A DNA stretch of 64,000 nt from Streptomyces smaragdinus (lineage in GTDB: Bacteria > Actinomycetota > Actinomycetes > Streptomycetales > Streptomycetaceae): contig NZ_WEGJ01000032.1 of assembly GCF_009604385.1 (NCBI RefSeq), forward strand, positions 18,279 to 82,278, given 5' to 3'. The notes under the pieces were generated by a model that worked only from the letters and a program-made list of their open reading frames with translations, made no database searches and was not told the DNA's origin. Every line of letters starts with the position of its first letter. Position 1 is the stretch's first letter. Below are positions 1 through 8,112 of the stretch, piece by piece. The translations under genes were made by a program, and so were the position numbers.

Positions 1-258
1 CGGATGCACACCCAGTCGGCGGGCACGGCGGCCGTGAGCTGGGCGTTCACCACGGTGGCGATGTACGTGCTGTACATGTTCCGGGCGGACCCCTCGGTGC
101 TCACCGAGCAGACGGTCTACCTCACGGCCTCCGCCCTGGCCGGCGTCGCCCGCTTCGCGGCCCTGAAGCTCGTGGTGTTCCGCCCGGCGACCCCGGTCAC
201 CCGCACCACGCACCTGCCGGTCTCGCTGACCAAGTCCGCCCTCACGGTGGCGGCCTGA
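1..258 (+). CDS. C-terminal part of a small membrane protein, possibly GtrA-like (5' end may lie outside the window)
   Basis: The frame is open from the first base of the window, so the gene may begin upstream; the first ATG inside is at position 4. The visible 84-85 residues contain two hydrophobic segments (about residues 10-28 and 39-58) and end in a basic tail after the motif 'RFAALKLVVFR'. That motif resembles the C-terminal end of GtrA-type four-helix membrane proteins, which carry an aromatic-Phe-Arg ending, but the match is by eye and weak. No catalytic residues are recognisable. It converges on nrdJ and is separated from it by a strong inverted repeat. I am fairly confident that it is coding but not of the family. 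Confidence 0.5.
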   Translation, partial: RMHTQSAGTAAVSWAFTTVAMYVLYMFRADPSVLTEQTVYLTASALAGVARFAALKLVVFRPATPVTRTTHLPVSLTKSALTVAA

Positions 259-275
259 ACCCCGCCGGAACGCCT

Positions 276-310
276 GAGGGCGGTGGCACCGAAACGATGC
301 CACCGCCCTC
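276..310. terminator. Bidirectional hairpin terminator between the membrane protein gene and nrdJ
   Basis: Perfect 13-bp arms (276-288 and 298-310, GAGGGCGGTGGCA and its complement) flank a 9-nt loop. It lies between two convergent stop codons. There is no T-run, which is usual for Streptomyces hairpin terminators. Confidence 0.8.
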
Positions 311-322
311 AGCGTGTCCGGG

Positions 323-3214
323 TCAGCTGCAGCCGCTGGTCGAGCCGCAGCCCTCGCAGATGTAGCAGCTGCCGGCGCGCTGCATCTTCGTACCGCAGGA
401 GAAGCACAGCGGCGCGTCGGCGCTCACGCCCAGGCGCATCTCCGCCAGCTCCGCCGAGGTGTGGGCCTCCAGCGGCGCGGCGACCTCGGCGGCCGGCTTC
501 GGCGCCTCGACCACGGCCTTCAGCACCGGCTGCGGCTCACGCGGGGCCGACTGCGCCAGGCCCTGGATGTCCAGCTCCTCGTCCGTCGGCTCGTACGAAC
601 CGGTCTCCAGATGCCGCTGGCGCTCCTCCGCCGAGTGGATGCCCAGCGCGGAGCGGGTCTCGAAGGGCAGGAAGTCCAGCGCCAGCCGGCGGAAGATGTA
701 GTCGACGATCGACTGCGCCATCCGCACGTCCGGGTCGTCCGTCATACCGGCCGGCTCGAAGCGCATGTTCGTGAACTTCGAGACGTACGTCTCCAGCGGC
801 ACGCCGTACTGCAGGCCCACGGAGACCGCGATCGAGAAGGCGTCCATCATGCCCGCGAGGGTCGAGCCCTGCTTCGACATCTTCAGGAAGACCTCGCCCA
901 GGCCGTCGTCGGGGTAGGAGTTCGCCGTCATGTAGCCCTCGGCACCGCCCACCGTGAACGAGGTGGTGATGCCCGGGCGGCCCTTGGGGAGGCGGTGGCG
1001 GACCGGACGGTACTCCACGACCTTCTCGACGGCCTCGCGGATCGTCGCCTCGGCCTTCTCGGTGACCTTCTCCTTCTCCTTCTTCTTCGCGGAGAGGGGC
1101 TGGCCGACCTTGCAGTTGTCGCGGTACACGGCGAGGGCCTTCAGGCCGAGCTTCCAGCCCTGGAGGTACACGTTCTCGATGTCCTCGACCGTGGCGCCCT
1201 CGGGCAGGTTCACGGTCTTGGAGAGCGCGCCGGAGACCCACGGCTGGATGGCCGCCATCATCCGCACGTGGCCCATCGGGGAGATCGACCGCTCGCCCAT
1301 CGCGCAGTCGAACACCTCGTAGTGCTCCTCCTTCAGCCCCGGCGCGTCGATGACGTGGCCGTGCTCGGAGATGTGGGCGACGATCGCCTCGATCTGCTCC
1401 TGCTGGTAGCCCAGCCGGCGCAGGGCCTGCGGGACCGTGTTGTTCACGATCTGCATGGAGCCGCCGCCGACGAGCTTCTTGAACTTGACCAGGGCCAGGT
1501 CCGGCTCGAGCCCGGTGGTGTCGCACGACATGGCCAGACCGATGGTGCCGGTCGGGGCGATGACGGAGGCCTGCGCGTTGCGGAAGCCGTTCTTCTCGCC
1601 GAGGCGCTGCACGTCCTGCCAGGCCTCGGTGGCCGCGGCCCACACCGGGGTGTCCAGGTCGTCCATCCGCTTGGCGGTGGTGTTGGCCTCGGCGTGCTGG
1701 CGCATCACCCGCTGGTGGGCGTCGGCGTTGCGGGCGTAGCCGTCGTACGGGCCGACGACCGCGGCGAGCTCGGCGGAGCGGCGGTAGGAGGTGCCGGTCA
1801 TCAGGGACGTGATCGCGCCGGCCAGGGCACGGCCGCCGTCGGAGTCGTACGCGTGGCCGGTCGCCATCAGCAGGGCGCCGAGGTTGGCGTAGCCGATGCC
1901 GAGCTGGCGGAAGGCGCGGGTGTTCTCGCCGATCTTCTGCGTGGGGAAGTCGGCGAAGCAGATGGAGATGTCCATCGCGGTGATGACGAGCTCGGTGACC
2001 TTGGTGAAGCGCTCGACGTCGAAGGACTGGGTGCCCTCGCCGTCGTCCTTGAGGAACTTCATCAGGTTGAGGCTGGCCAGGTTGCACGAGGTGTTGTCCA
2101 GGTGCATGTACTCGCTGCACGGGTTCGAGCCGTTGATCCGGCCGGACTCCGGGCAGGTGTGCCAGTGGTTGATGGTGTCGTCGTACTGGATGCCGGGGTC
2201 GGCGCAGGCCCAGGCGGCCTCGGCCATCTTGCGGAAGATGTGCCGGGCGTCGGCCTCCTCGATGACCTCGCCGGTCATCCGGGCGCGCAGGCCGAACTTC
2301 CCGCCGGACTCGACGGCCTTCATGAACTCGTCGTTGACCCGGACGCTGTTGTTGGCGTTCTGGTACTGGACGGACGTGATGTCGTCGCCGCCCAGGTCCA
2401 TGTCGAAGCCCGCGTCGCGCAGGGCGCGGATCTTCTCCTCCTCCTTCATCTTGGTGTCGATGAAGGACTCGATGTCGGGGTGATCGACGTCGAGGATGAC
2501 CATCTTGGCGGCCCGGCGGGTGGCACCGCCGGACTTGATGGTGCCGGCGGAGGCGTCGGCGCCGCGCATGAAGGACACCGGGCCCGAGGCGTTGCCGCCG
2601 GAGGACAGGAGCTCCTTGGAGGAGCGGATACGCGACAGGTTCAGCCCGGCGCCGGAGCCGCCCTTGAAGATCATCCCCTCTTCCTTGTACCAGTCGAGGA
2701 TCGACTCCATGGAGTCGTCGACCGACAGGATGAAGCAGGCGGAGACCTGCTGGGGCTGCGGGGTGCCGACGTTGAACCAGACGGGGCTGTTGAAGCTGAA
2801 GATCTGGTGGAGGAGGGCGTACGCGAGCTCGTGCTCGAAGATCTCGGCGTCGGCGGGGGAAGCGAAGTACGCGTGCTCCTCGCCGGCCTTGCGGTACGTC
2901 TTGATGATGCGGTCGATCAGCTGGCGCAGGCTGGTCTCGCGCTGCGGGGTGCCGACGGCGCCGCGGAAGTACTTGCTGGTGACGATGTTGACGGCGTTGG
3001 TCTCCCAGAACGCCGGGAACTCGACGCCGCGCTGCTCGAAGTTGACCGAGCCGTCGCGCCAGTTCGTCATGACGACGTCACGCCGGTCCCACTCCACCTC
3101 GTCGTACGGGTGCGTGCCCGGAGTGGTGTGGATGCGCTCGATCCGCAGTCCCGCGCTCTTGGCCCTGCCGCCGCCCTTGCGGGCCCGCGCCGGTCCGCTC
3201 GTCGTCTCGGTCAT
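323..3214 (-). CDS. nrdJ: Vitamin B12-dependent (class II) ribonucleoside-diphosphate reductase
   Basis: A 963-residue adenosylcobalamin-dependent ribonucleotide reductase that makes deoxyribonucleotides in the cytoplasm without needing oxygen. The finger-loop signature 'NGSNPCSEYMHLDNTSCN' holds Cys366, the usual thiyl-radical position. The N-terminal region has the substrate-pocket segment 'QVSACFILSVDDS'. The C-terminal 25 residues carry several CxxC pairs ('CFSCGTKM', 'CYICEGCG'), as in other long actinobacterial NrdJ proteins, where they act in thioredoxin-dependent re-reduction. The ATG start at 3214 is preceded by GAGGGAGG. The gene lies 230 bp downstream of nrdR on the same strand. 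In Streptomyces nrdR and nrdJ are known to be cotranscribed. The gap contains a CTCACC/GGTGAG inverted repeat (3304-3318) and two TACGTGT repeats. I see no cobalamin riboswitch in it. Confidence 0.96.
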   Translation of the reverse strand: MTETTSGPARARKGGGRAKSAGLRIERIHTTPGTHPYDEVEWDRRDVVMTNWRDGSVNFEQRGVEFPAFWETNAVNIVTSKYFRGAVGTPQRETSLRQLIDRIIKTYRKAGEEHAYFASPADAEIFEHELAYALLHQIFSFNSPVWFNVGTPQPQQVSACFILSVDDSMESILDWYKEEGMIFKGGSGAGLNLSRIRSSKELLSSGGNASGPVSFMRGADASAGTIKSGGATRRAAKMVILDVDHPDIESFIDTKMKEEEKIRALRDAGFDMDLGGDDITSVQYQNANNSVRVNDEFMKAVESGGKFGLRARMTGEVIEEADARHIFRKMAEAAWACADPGIQYDDTINHWHTCPESGRINGSNPCSEYMHLDNTSCNLASLNLMKFLKDDGEGTQSFDVERFTKVTELVITAMDISICFADFPTQKIGENTRAFRQLGIGYANLGALLMATGHAYDSDGGRALAGAITSLMTGTSYRRSAELAAVVGPYDGYARNADAHQRVMRQHAEANTTAKRMDDLDTPVWAAATEAWQDVQRLGEKNGFRNAQASVIAPTGTIGLAMSCDTTGLEPDLALVKFKKLVGGGSMQIVNNTVPQALRRLGYQQEQIEAIVAHISEHGHVIDAPGLKEEHYEVFDCAMGERSISPMGHVRMMAAIQPWVSGALSKTVNLPEGATVEDIENVYLQGWKLGLKALAVYRDNCKVGQPLSAKKKEKEKVTEKAEATIREAVEKVVEYRPVRHRLPKGRPGITTSFTVGGAEGYMTANSYPDDGLGEVFLKMSKQGSTLAGMMDAFSIAVSVGLQYGVPLETYVSKFTNMRFEPAGMTDDPDVRMAQSIVDYIFRRLALDFLPFETRSALGIHSAEERQRHLETGSYEPTDEELDIQGLAQSAPREPQPVLKAVVEAPKPAAEVAAPLEAHTSAELAEMRLGVSADAPLCFSCGTKMQRAGSCYICEGCGSTSGCS

Positions 3215-3444
3215 TCCGCCTCCCTCTTAGGACATAAACGTCCTGATGTGCCCGCATCTTCCCGGGCACTCTGAATCGGTCTTTCGGTACGTTGACGAAC
3301 GCACTCACCCCGGGTGAGCACGTACGTTGTCGCGCTACGTGTCTGTACGCGGCCCTACGTGTCGTACGGCCTGGTACGGCTGCTGCCCGGCGCCGGTGGG
3401 CGCCGCGGCGGTCTCGTGGGCCCGCGGCGGGGCGGGCGGTGCGC

Positions 3445-3996
3445 CTATCCGGCGCCGGCGGGCGCGGGGACCGCCGGTCCGCCGGCGCCCTCGGCGGGTT
3501 CGACGGGGGGCCGGTCGCCGGCCGCTACCGCCGCGCCGTCCCCGGGGGGCTCCTGCCCGGCCCGGAGCTCGGCGATGACGCCCTCGAAGTCCTCGAGCGA
3601 TTCGAAGGCCCGGTAGACGGAGGCGAAGCGGAGGTAGGCGACGACGTCGAGCTCCTGGAGCGGACCGAGTATGGCCAGCCCCACGTCGTGGGTGGAGAGC
3701 TCGGCGCAGCCGGTGGCGCGGACCGCCTCCTCGACGCGCTGCCCGAGCTGGGCCAGGGCGTCCTCCGTGACGGGCCGGCCCTGGCAGGCCTTGCGCACGC
3801 CGGCGATGACCTTGTCCCGGCTGAAGGGCTCGGTGACGCCGCTGCGCTTGATCACCATGAGCGACGCCGTCTCCACCGTGGTGAAGCGGCGGGAGCAGTC
3901 GGGGCACTGGCGGCGACGCCGGATCGAGGTGCCGTCGTCGGTGGTCCGGCTGTCGACGACGCGGCTGTCCGGGTGCCTGCAGAAGGGGCAGTGCAC
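3445..3996 (-). CDS. nrdR: Transcriptional repressor NrdR
   Basis: A 183-residue zinc-ribbon/ATP-cone repressor of ribonucleotide reductase operons that senses ATP/dATP. The N-terminus 'CPFCRHPDSRVVDSR' and the later 'CPDCSRRF' provide the four zinc cysteines. The ATP-cone follows ('VIKRSGVTEPFSRDKVIAGV', then 'ACQGRPV'). I chose the GTG at 3996 because the family begins right at the zinc ribbon and the codon is preceded by AAGGAGG at proper spacing; the frame stays open upstream but those residues are not family-like. The C-terminal ~35 residues are a Pro/Ala/Glu-rich tail beyond the usual ~150-residue fold. It is first in the nrdR-nrdJ unit, and probably represses itself through the sites at 4111-4158. 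Confidence 0.95.
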   Translation of the reverse strand: MHCPFCRHPDSRVVDSRTTDDGTSIRRRRQCPDCSRRFTTVETASLMVIKRSGVTEPFSRDKVIAGVRKACQGRPVTEDALAQLGQRVEEAVRATGCAELSTHDVGLAILGPLQELDVVAYLRFASVYRAFESLEDFEGVIAELRAGQEPPGDGAAVAAGDRPPVEPAEGAGGPAVPAPAGAG

Positions 3997-4110
3997 AGGT
4001 CCCACCCTCCTTCTGTCGCACCTGGCATGGCTGATTGTCCGCACGGGGCGCGAGACGCCCCCGGAACGTCCACAAGCATAGGGGACGCCCTTCGAGTCGC
4101 TCGAGGGGGG

Positions 4111-4158
4111 ACCACAACTTGTGGGCTGCGTCCGCAATCTAACCACTAGATCTGGGGT
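4111..4158. promoter_or_regulatory. Candidate tandem NrdR boxes in the nrdR promoter region
   Basis: Two imperfect palindromes lie upstream of nrdR. The first (4111-4126) has the core CACAA-C-TTGTG. The second (4141-4158) is centred on AGATCT. Their centres are about 32 bp apart, which is the three-helical-turn spacing known for tandem NrdR boxes. A TAGATT -10-like sequence for the minus strand overlaps the second box. The second box is a weak palindrome, so the assignment rests partly on spacing and context. Confidence 0.5.
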
Positions 4159-4489
4159 CAGGTCGCCATCTTCGCCGGATCGCGTGTCGTACGGACCGGC
4201 GGCGCCGACACCCCGCGGGACGCAACCGGAAGAACTCCGTACGACGCCCGGACGGGCGTACGGAGCGGGCTTCGCGGGGCGCGCGCACCGGCATCCGGAA
4301 CGGGACGGGAGGTGGCCGTGGGGCGGTGCGCCGCGGCCTCGAAAAGGCTACGCGAGCCGACCGGGCGGGTGTCGCGCGGGGGCCGGGGGTGGCAGACTGG
4401 CCGGGCGCCCGCACCCCCTCCGGGCTGCCGAAACGAGCTGTTTTACACCCCGTCGTTTGATCGCGTCAGCCAAACCGGAATTTTTCACT

Positions 4490-4503
4490 CGAACGTGTGT
4501 TTG
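4490..4503. promoter_or_regulatory. LexA-binding SOS box upstream of lexA
   Basis: The sequence CGAAC-GTGT-GTTTG matches the actinobacterial/Gram-positive SOS consensus CGAAC-N4-GTTCG with one mismatch. It sits 65 bp before the lexA start, as expected for autoregulation. The rest of the 420-bp nrdR/lexA gap is GC-rich and has no convincing gene. Confidence 0.8.
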
Positions 4504-4567
4504 GCGCAACCTTTCGAAACCAACTACCGTTGTCCAACTAGGGAGAACCACATCGAGAGGGGCCGAC

Positions 4568-5380
4568 GTGACCACGACCGCAGACACGGCTGCCACGGCG
4601 AACGCAGCCGGCACACCGTCTTCCACCACCGCGACCATCGCCGCCCAGGCACTCGACCGGCAGGCGCACCATCCCATGACTGACGACAACAGCCAGGACC
4701 GACCTCCCAAGCGCTCGCTCCCCGGCCGCCCACCGGGCATCCGGGCGGACAGCTCGGGGCTCACCGACCGGCAGCGCCGGGTCATCGAGGTGATCCGAGA
4801 CTCCGTGCAGCGCCGGGGCTATCCGCCGTCGATGCGCGAGATCGGCCAGGCCGTCGGCCTGTCCTCGACCTCCTCGGTGGCGCATCAGCTGATGGCACTG
4901 GAGCGCAAGGGCTTCCTCCGCCGCGACCCGCACCGGCCCCGGGCCTACGAGGTGCGCGGGGCGGAGACGCCCACGGTGCAGCCCACGGACACGGCGGGCA
5001 AGCCGGCCGCGTCGTACGTGCCGCTGGTCGGCCGGATCGCCGCCGGCGGGCCGATCCTGGCGGAGGAGTCGGTGGAGGACGTCTTCCCGCTGCCGCGCCA
5101 ACTGGTCGGTGACGGTGAGCTGTTCGTGCTGAAAGTCGTCGGTGACTCGATGATCGAGGCCGCGATCTGTGACGGCGACTGGGTGGCCGTGCGGCGTCAG
5201 CCCGTGGCGGAGAACGGCGACATCGTCGCCGCGATGCTGGACGGCGAGGCCACGGTCAAGCGCTTCAAGCGCGAGGACGGCCATGTCTGGCTGCTGCCGC
5301 ACAACGCGGCGTACCAGCCGATCCCCGGTGACGAGGCGACGATCCTGGGCAAGGTCGTGGCGGTGCTGCGGCGGGTCTGA
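4568..5380 (+). CDS. lexA: SOS repressor LexA
   Basis: A 270-residue repressor of the SOS regulon that self-cleaves when RecA filaments form. The N-terminal winged helix is 'GLTDRQRRVIEVI...PPSMREIGQAVGLSS'. Cleavage is expected at Ala159-Gly160 in 'GRIAAGGP', with catalytic Ser194 in 'VVGDSMIEA' and Lys231 in 'GEATVKRF'. The GTG at 4568 follows GAGAGGGG and begins 'MTTTADTA', a start typical of Streptomyces LexA. An internal ATG at 4676 ('MTDDNSQD') would give a 234-residue form without the disordered 36-residue leader and cannot be excluded. The gene is divergent from nrdR and carries its own SOS box. It converges with the DinG-like gene. Confidence 0.97.
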   Translation: MTTTADTAATANAAGTPSSTTATIAAQALDRQAHHPMTDDNSQDRPPKRSLPGRPPGIRADSSGLTDRQRRVIEVIRDSVQRRGYPPSMREIGQAVGLSSTSSVAHQLMALERKGFLRRDPHRPRAYEVRGAETPTVQPTDTAGKPAASYVPLVGRIAAGGPILAEESVEDVFPLPRQLVGDGELFVLKVVGDSMIEAAICDGDWVAVRRQPVAENGDIVAAMLDGEATVKRFKREDGHVWLLPHNAAYQPIPGDEATILGKVVAVLRRV

Positions 5381-5407
5381 CCCGCCCCGCCTCTCTCCCG
5401 TTATGCC

Positions 5408-5436
5408 GGGGCGGACCGTACCCTACGGTCCGCCCC
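5408..5436. terminator. Hairpin between lexA and the DinG-like gene
   Basis: Arms GGGGCGGACCGTA (5408-5420) and its exact complement (5424-5436) enclose a 3-nt loop between convergent stops. No T-run follows. Confidence 0.75.
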
Positions 5437-5452
5437 GACGCGGTGCGGGGGC

Positions 5453-7438
5453 TCAGCCCTCCGCGCTCTTCGCGGCGGCGTCGATCGCCGCGAGGGACTT
5501 GCGCACCTGGTTACGGTCCGTGGTGTACCAGAAGCCGGGCATCGACGCCCGCAGGAAGCTGCCGTACCGGGCCGTGGCCAGCCGGGGGTCGAGGACGGCC
5601 ACGACGCCGCGGTCGTCGGCGGCCCGGATCAGCCGGCCGGCGCCCTGGGCCATCAGCAGGGCGGCGTGATTCGCCGAGACGGCCATGAAGCCGTTGCCGC
5701 CGGCCTTCTTCACCGCGTCCTCCCGCGCCTTCTGCAGCGGCTCGTCCGGCCGCGGGAACGGAATCCGGTCCATCACCACCAGCTGACAGCTCGCCCCGGG
5801 CACATCGACGCCCTGCCACAGCGACAGCGTCCCGAACAGACAGGTCCGCGGATCGGCGGCGAACCGGGAGATCAGCTCGCCGAGCGTCTCCTCCCCCTGG
5901 AGCAGGATCGGCAGGTCCAGCCTGCCGCGCAGCTCCTCCGCTGCCGCCTGGGCGCCGCGCATCGACGAGAACAGCCCGAGCGTGCGCCCCCCGGCCGCCT
6001 CGACCAGCTCCGCGAGCTCGTCGAGCATGTCACCCCGGCTGCCCTCCCGCCCGGGCTGCGACAGATGGCGGGCGACGTACAGGATGCCCTGCTTGCCGTA
6101 GTCGAACGGCGAGCCGACGTCGAGCCCCTGCCAGCGGGGCGCGTCCTCCTCCACGGTGCCCTCCGGCGGCAGGCCGAGGGAGGCGCCGACGCCGTTGAAG
6201 TCGCCGCCGAGCTTCAGCGTGGCCGAGGTGAGGACCACCGACCGGTCGCTGAACACCTTCTCCCGCACCAGCCCCGACACCGACAGCGGCGCGACGCGCA
6301 GCGACGCCCCGTACCGGTCGTGCCGTTCGAACCACACCACGTCGTACTCCGAGCCGTGGGTGATCCGTTCGGCGACCTCGTGCACGTTCTCCACGGAGGC
6401 CAGGGCGAGTTTGCGGACGGCGTCCTCGTCCGCGACGTTCTTGTCCCGCGTCGAGCCCAGTGCCGTGATCACCGTGCGGCAGGCGTCGCGGAGCAGCCGA
6501 AGGGCGTGCTCCAGGTCCTCGGGGACCGGCTCCAGCCGGCCGGGGAGGGCCAGCTCCATCAGCCGCTCGAAGTTGTCACCGGCGCTCAGCAGGTCGTCGG
6601 CGGCCTTCTCGTTGACCAGCTTCGCCGCGAGCTTGACCGCGCGGCCGACCCGGCTGGGGCTGAGCTCGCCGGTGGCGACGCCCGTCACCCGGGAGACCAG
6701 CTCGTGCGCCTCGTCGACGATCAGCACCTCGTGGCCCGGCAGCACCGGCGCGCCCTCCAGGGCGTCGATGGCGAGCATCGCGTGGTTCGTGACGATCACC
6801 TCGGCGAGCTTGGCCCGCTCCCGGGCGGCCTCCGCGAAGCACTCGGCGCCGTATGCGCAGCGCGAGGCGCCCAGGCACTCGCGGGCGGACACCGACACCT
6901 GGCCCCAGGCACGGTCGGAGACACCCGGGGTGAGGGAGTCGCGGTCGCCGGTCTCCGTCTCGTCCGCCCAGTCACGCAGCCGCAGCAGGTCCTTGCCCAG
7001 CTTGCTCGAGGGCCCGGCGGACTCGAAGGGGTCAAAGAGACCCTCCTCTTCCTCCTGCGGCACGCCCTCGTGCACCCGGTGCAGGCACAGATAGTTGGAC
7101 CGGCCCTTGAGCATCGCGAACTCGGGCTTGCGCCGCAGCAGCGGGTGCAGCGCCTCCACCGTCCGCGGCAGGTCCCGCTCCACCAGCTGGCGCTGCAGCG
7201 CCAGCGTCGCCGTCGCGATCACCACATGATCCCCGCTGGCCAGCGCAGGCACCAGATAACCGAGCGACTTGCCCGTGCCCGTCCCAGCCTGCACCAGCAG
7301 ATGCGAACCGTCCTGGATCGCCGCCGTCACCGCCTCGGCCATGGCCACCTGACCGGGCCGCTCCACACCGCCGACGGCGGTCACGGCGGCGTGCAAAAGC
7401 TCGGTGATCTCAGGTCGGCCCTGACTCTCGTCTCCCAT
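5453..7438 (-). CDS. DinG/XPD-family ATP-dependent DNA helicase
   Basis: A 661-residue superfamily 2 helicase of the iron-sulfur DinG/XPD/YoaA type, which unwinds DNA 5' to 3' in repair or replication-fork processing. Walker A is 'QAGTGTGKS' and the DEAH box is 'VLIVDEAHEL'. Four cysteines between them ('NYLCLHR', 'ARECLGASRCAYGAECF') are placed as the Fe-S cluster ligands of the family. C-terminal helicase motifs include 'SLWQGVDVPG' and 'QGAGRLIR'. The ATG at 7438 ('MGDESQGR') was chosen because the upstream in-frame residues are not family-like. It shares a terminator region with lexA and is conserved next to it. No SOS box was seen in the short gap upstream, so SOS control is not evident. 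Confidence 0.93.
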   Translation of the reverse strand: MGDESQGRPEITELLHAAVTAVGGVERPGQVAMAEAVTAAIQDGSHLLVQAGTGTGKSLGYLVPALASGDHVVIATATLALQRQLVERDLPRTVEALHPLLRRKPEFAMLKGRSNYLCLHRVHEGVPQEEEEGLFDPFESAGPSSKLGKDLLRLRDWADETETGDRDSLTPGVSDRAWGQVSVSARECLGASRCAYGAECFAEAARERAKLAEVIVTNHAMLAIDALEGAPVLPGHEVLIVDEAHELVSRVTGVATGELSPSRVGRAVKLAAKLVNEKAADDLLSAGDNFERLMELALPGRLEPVPEDLEHALRLLRDACRTVITALGSTRDKNVADEDAVRKLALASVENVHEVAERITHGSEYDVVWFERHDRYGASLRVAPLSVSGLVREKVFSDRSVVLTSATLKLGGDFNGVGASLGLPPEGTVEEDAPRWQGLDVGSPFDYGKQGILYVARHLSQPGREGSRGDMLDELAELVEAAGGRTLGLFSSMRGAQAAAEELRGRLDLPILLQGEETLGELISRFAADPRTCLFGTLSLWQGVDVPGASCQLVVMDRIPFPRPDEPLQKAREDAVKKAGGNGFMAVSANHAALLMAQGAGRLIRAADDRGVVAVLDPRLATARYGSFLRASMPGFWYTTDRNQVRKSLAAIDAAAKSAEG

Positions 7439-7499
7439 GGGCCCACACCCTACGTCGCGCCACTGACAGTGACCGCCGTCACCGGGAGTACAGGATCGG

Positions 7500-8090
7500 T
7501 CACCGGCTCCCCGGCCCCCGCTCACGGACCATCAGCGCCGCCCGCTTGTCCGGGAGCGTGAGCTCCCCGTGGTGCCGGAAACCCGCGTCCAGGAGCGCCC
7601 CGACGCACGGGGCGTTGCGGATGTCGGGCTCCGCGACGACCCGTTCGCAGTGCGGCCGGGCGTCCAGGACGAGGCCGGTGACCACCCGCAGCAGCAGGGA
7701 CCCCAGCCCGCGGCCCCGGTCCGCCGGGGAGCCGATGAGCAGGTGCAGGCCCATGTCGTACGGCCGGGCCTCGTAGTGGGCGGAGAGGGGGTCGAGATCG
7801 GCGCGGTAGATCTCCCAGTAGCTCATGGGGCGGCCGTCGAGCAGCCCCAGACAGGGGATGCACCCGGCCGCGTACCGGTCGCGCAGATGGGCGGTGACGC
7901 GCGCGGGCGCTCCCGCGAGCCCCCAGTAGGCGTTCACCCGCGGGTCGTTCATCCACCGGTGCAGCAGCGGGAGGTCGCGCGCGGGGCGGACGGGGTCGAG
8001 GCGGAAGTGCCCGGCGGGGGTGTCCGCCGGTTTCCGGTTCCCGGCGGGGTGGGGGAAGGGGAGCCGCAGGACCAGGGTGTCGTCGGTCAC
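7500..8090 (-). CDS. Siderophore-type GNAT N-acyltransferase (IucB/RhbD-like)
   Basis: A 196-residue acetyltransferase of the family that acylates hydroxylated diamines for hydroxamate siderophores. The acyl-CoA loop 'DRGRGLGSLLLR' and the preceding strand 'YDMGLHLLIGSP' are clear. The N-terminal segment 'FRLDPVRPARDLPLLHRWMN' followed by 'YWEIYRADLDPL' is typical of the siderophore subgroup. It is the last gene of a three-gene minus-strand run behind the NIS synthetase (22-nt gap) and the aminotransferase. The acyl donor and amine cannot be deduced. The locus has no neighbouring N-hydroxylase or amino-acid decarboxylase, so the substrate must come from elsewhere if the pathway works. Confidence 0.87.
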   Translation of the reverse strand: MTDDTLVLRLPFPHPAGNRKPADTPAGHFRLDPVRPARDLPLLHRWMNDPRVNAYWGLAGAPARVTAHLRDRYAAGCIPCLGLLDGRPMSYWEIYRADLDPLSAHYEARPYDMGLHLLIGSPADRGRGLGSLLLRVVTGLVLDARPHCERVVAEPDIRNAPCVGALLDAGFRHHGELTLPDKRAALMVRERGPGSR

Positions 8091-8112
8091 GGCCGGCCTC
8101 CTCTCGGGAGCG

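Noticed and set aside
314..3274. A 986-codon plus-strand reading frame opposite nrdJ
   Set aside because: It is antisense to a gene with full motif support, is rich in Leu/Arg/Gly/Asp/His without domain signals, and is the expected result of third-position GC bias.
3215..3444. Cobalamin riboswitch upstream of B12-dependent nrdJ
   Set aside because: I looked for the conserved B12-box core and the folded arms and saw neither; only a short inverted repeat and TACGTGT repeats are present.
4121..4567. Upstream extension of lexA to give a 419-residue protein
   Set aside because: It would include the SOS box and NrdR boxes; the GTG at 4568 has a ribosome-binding site and the expected N-terminus.
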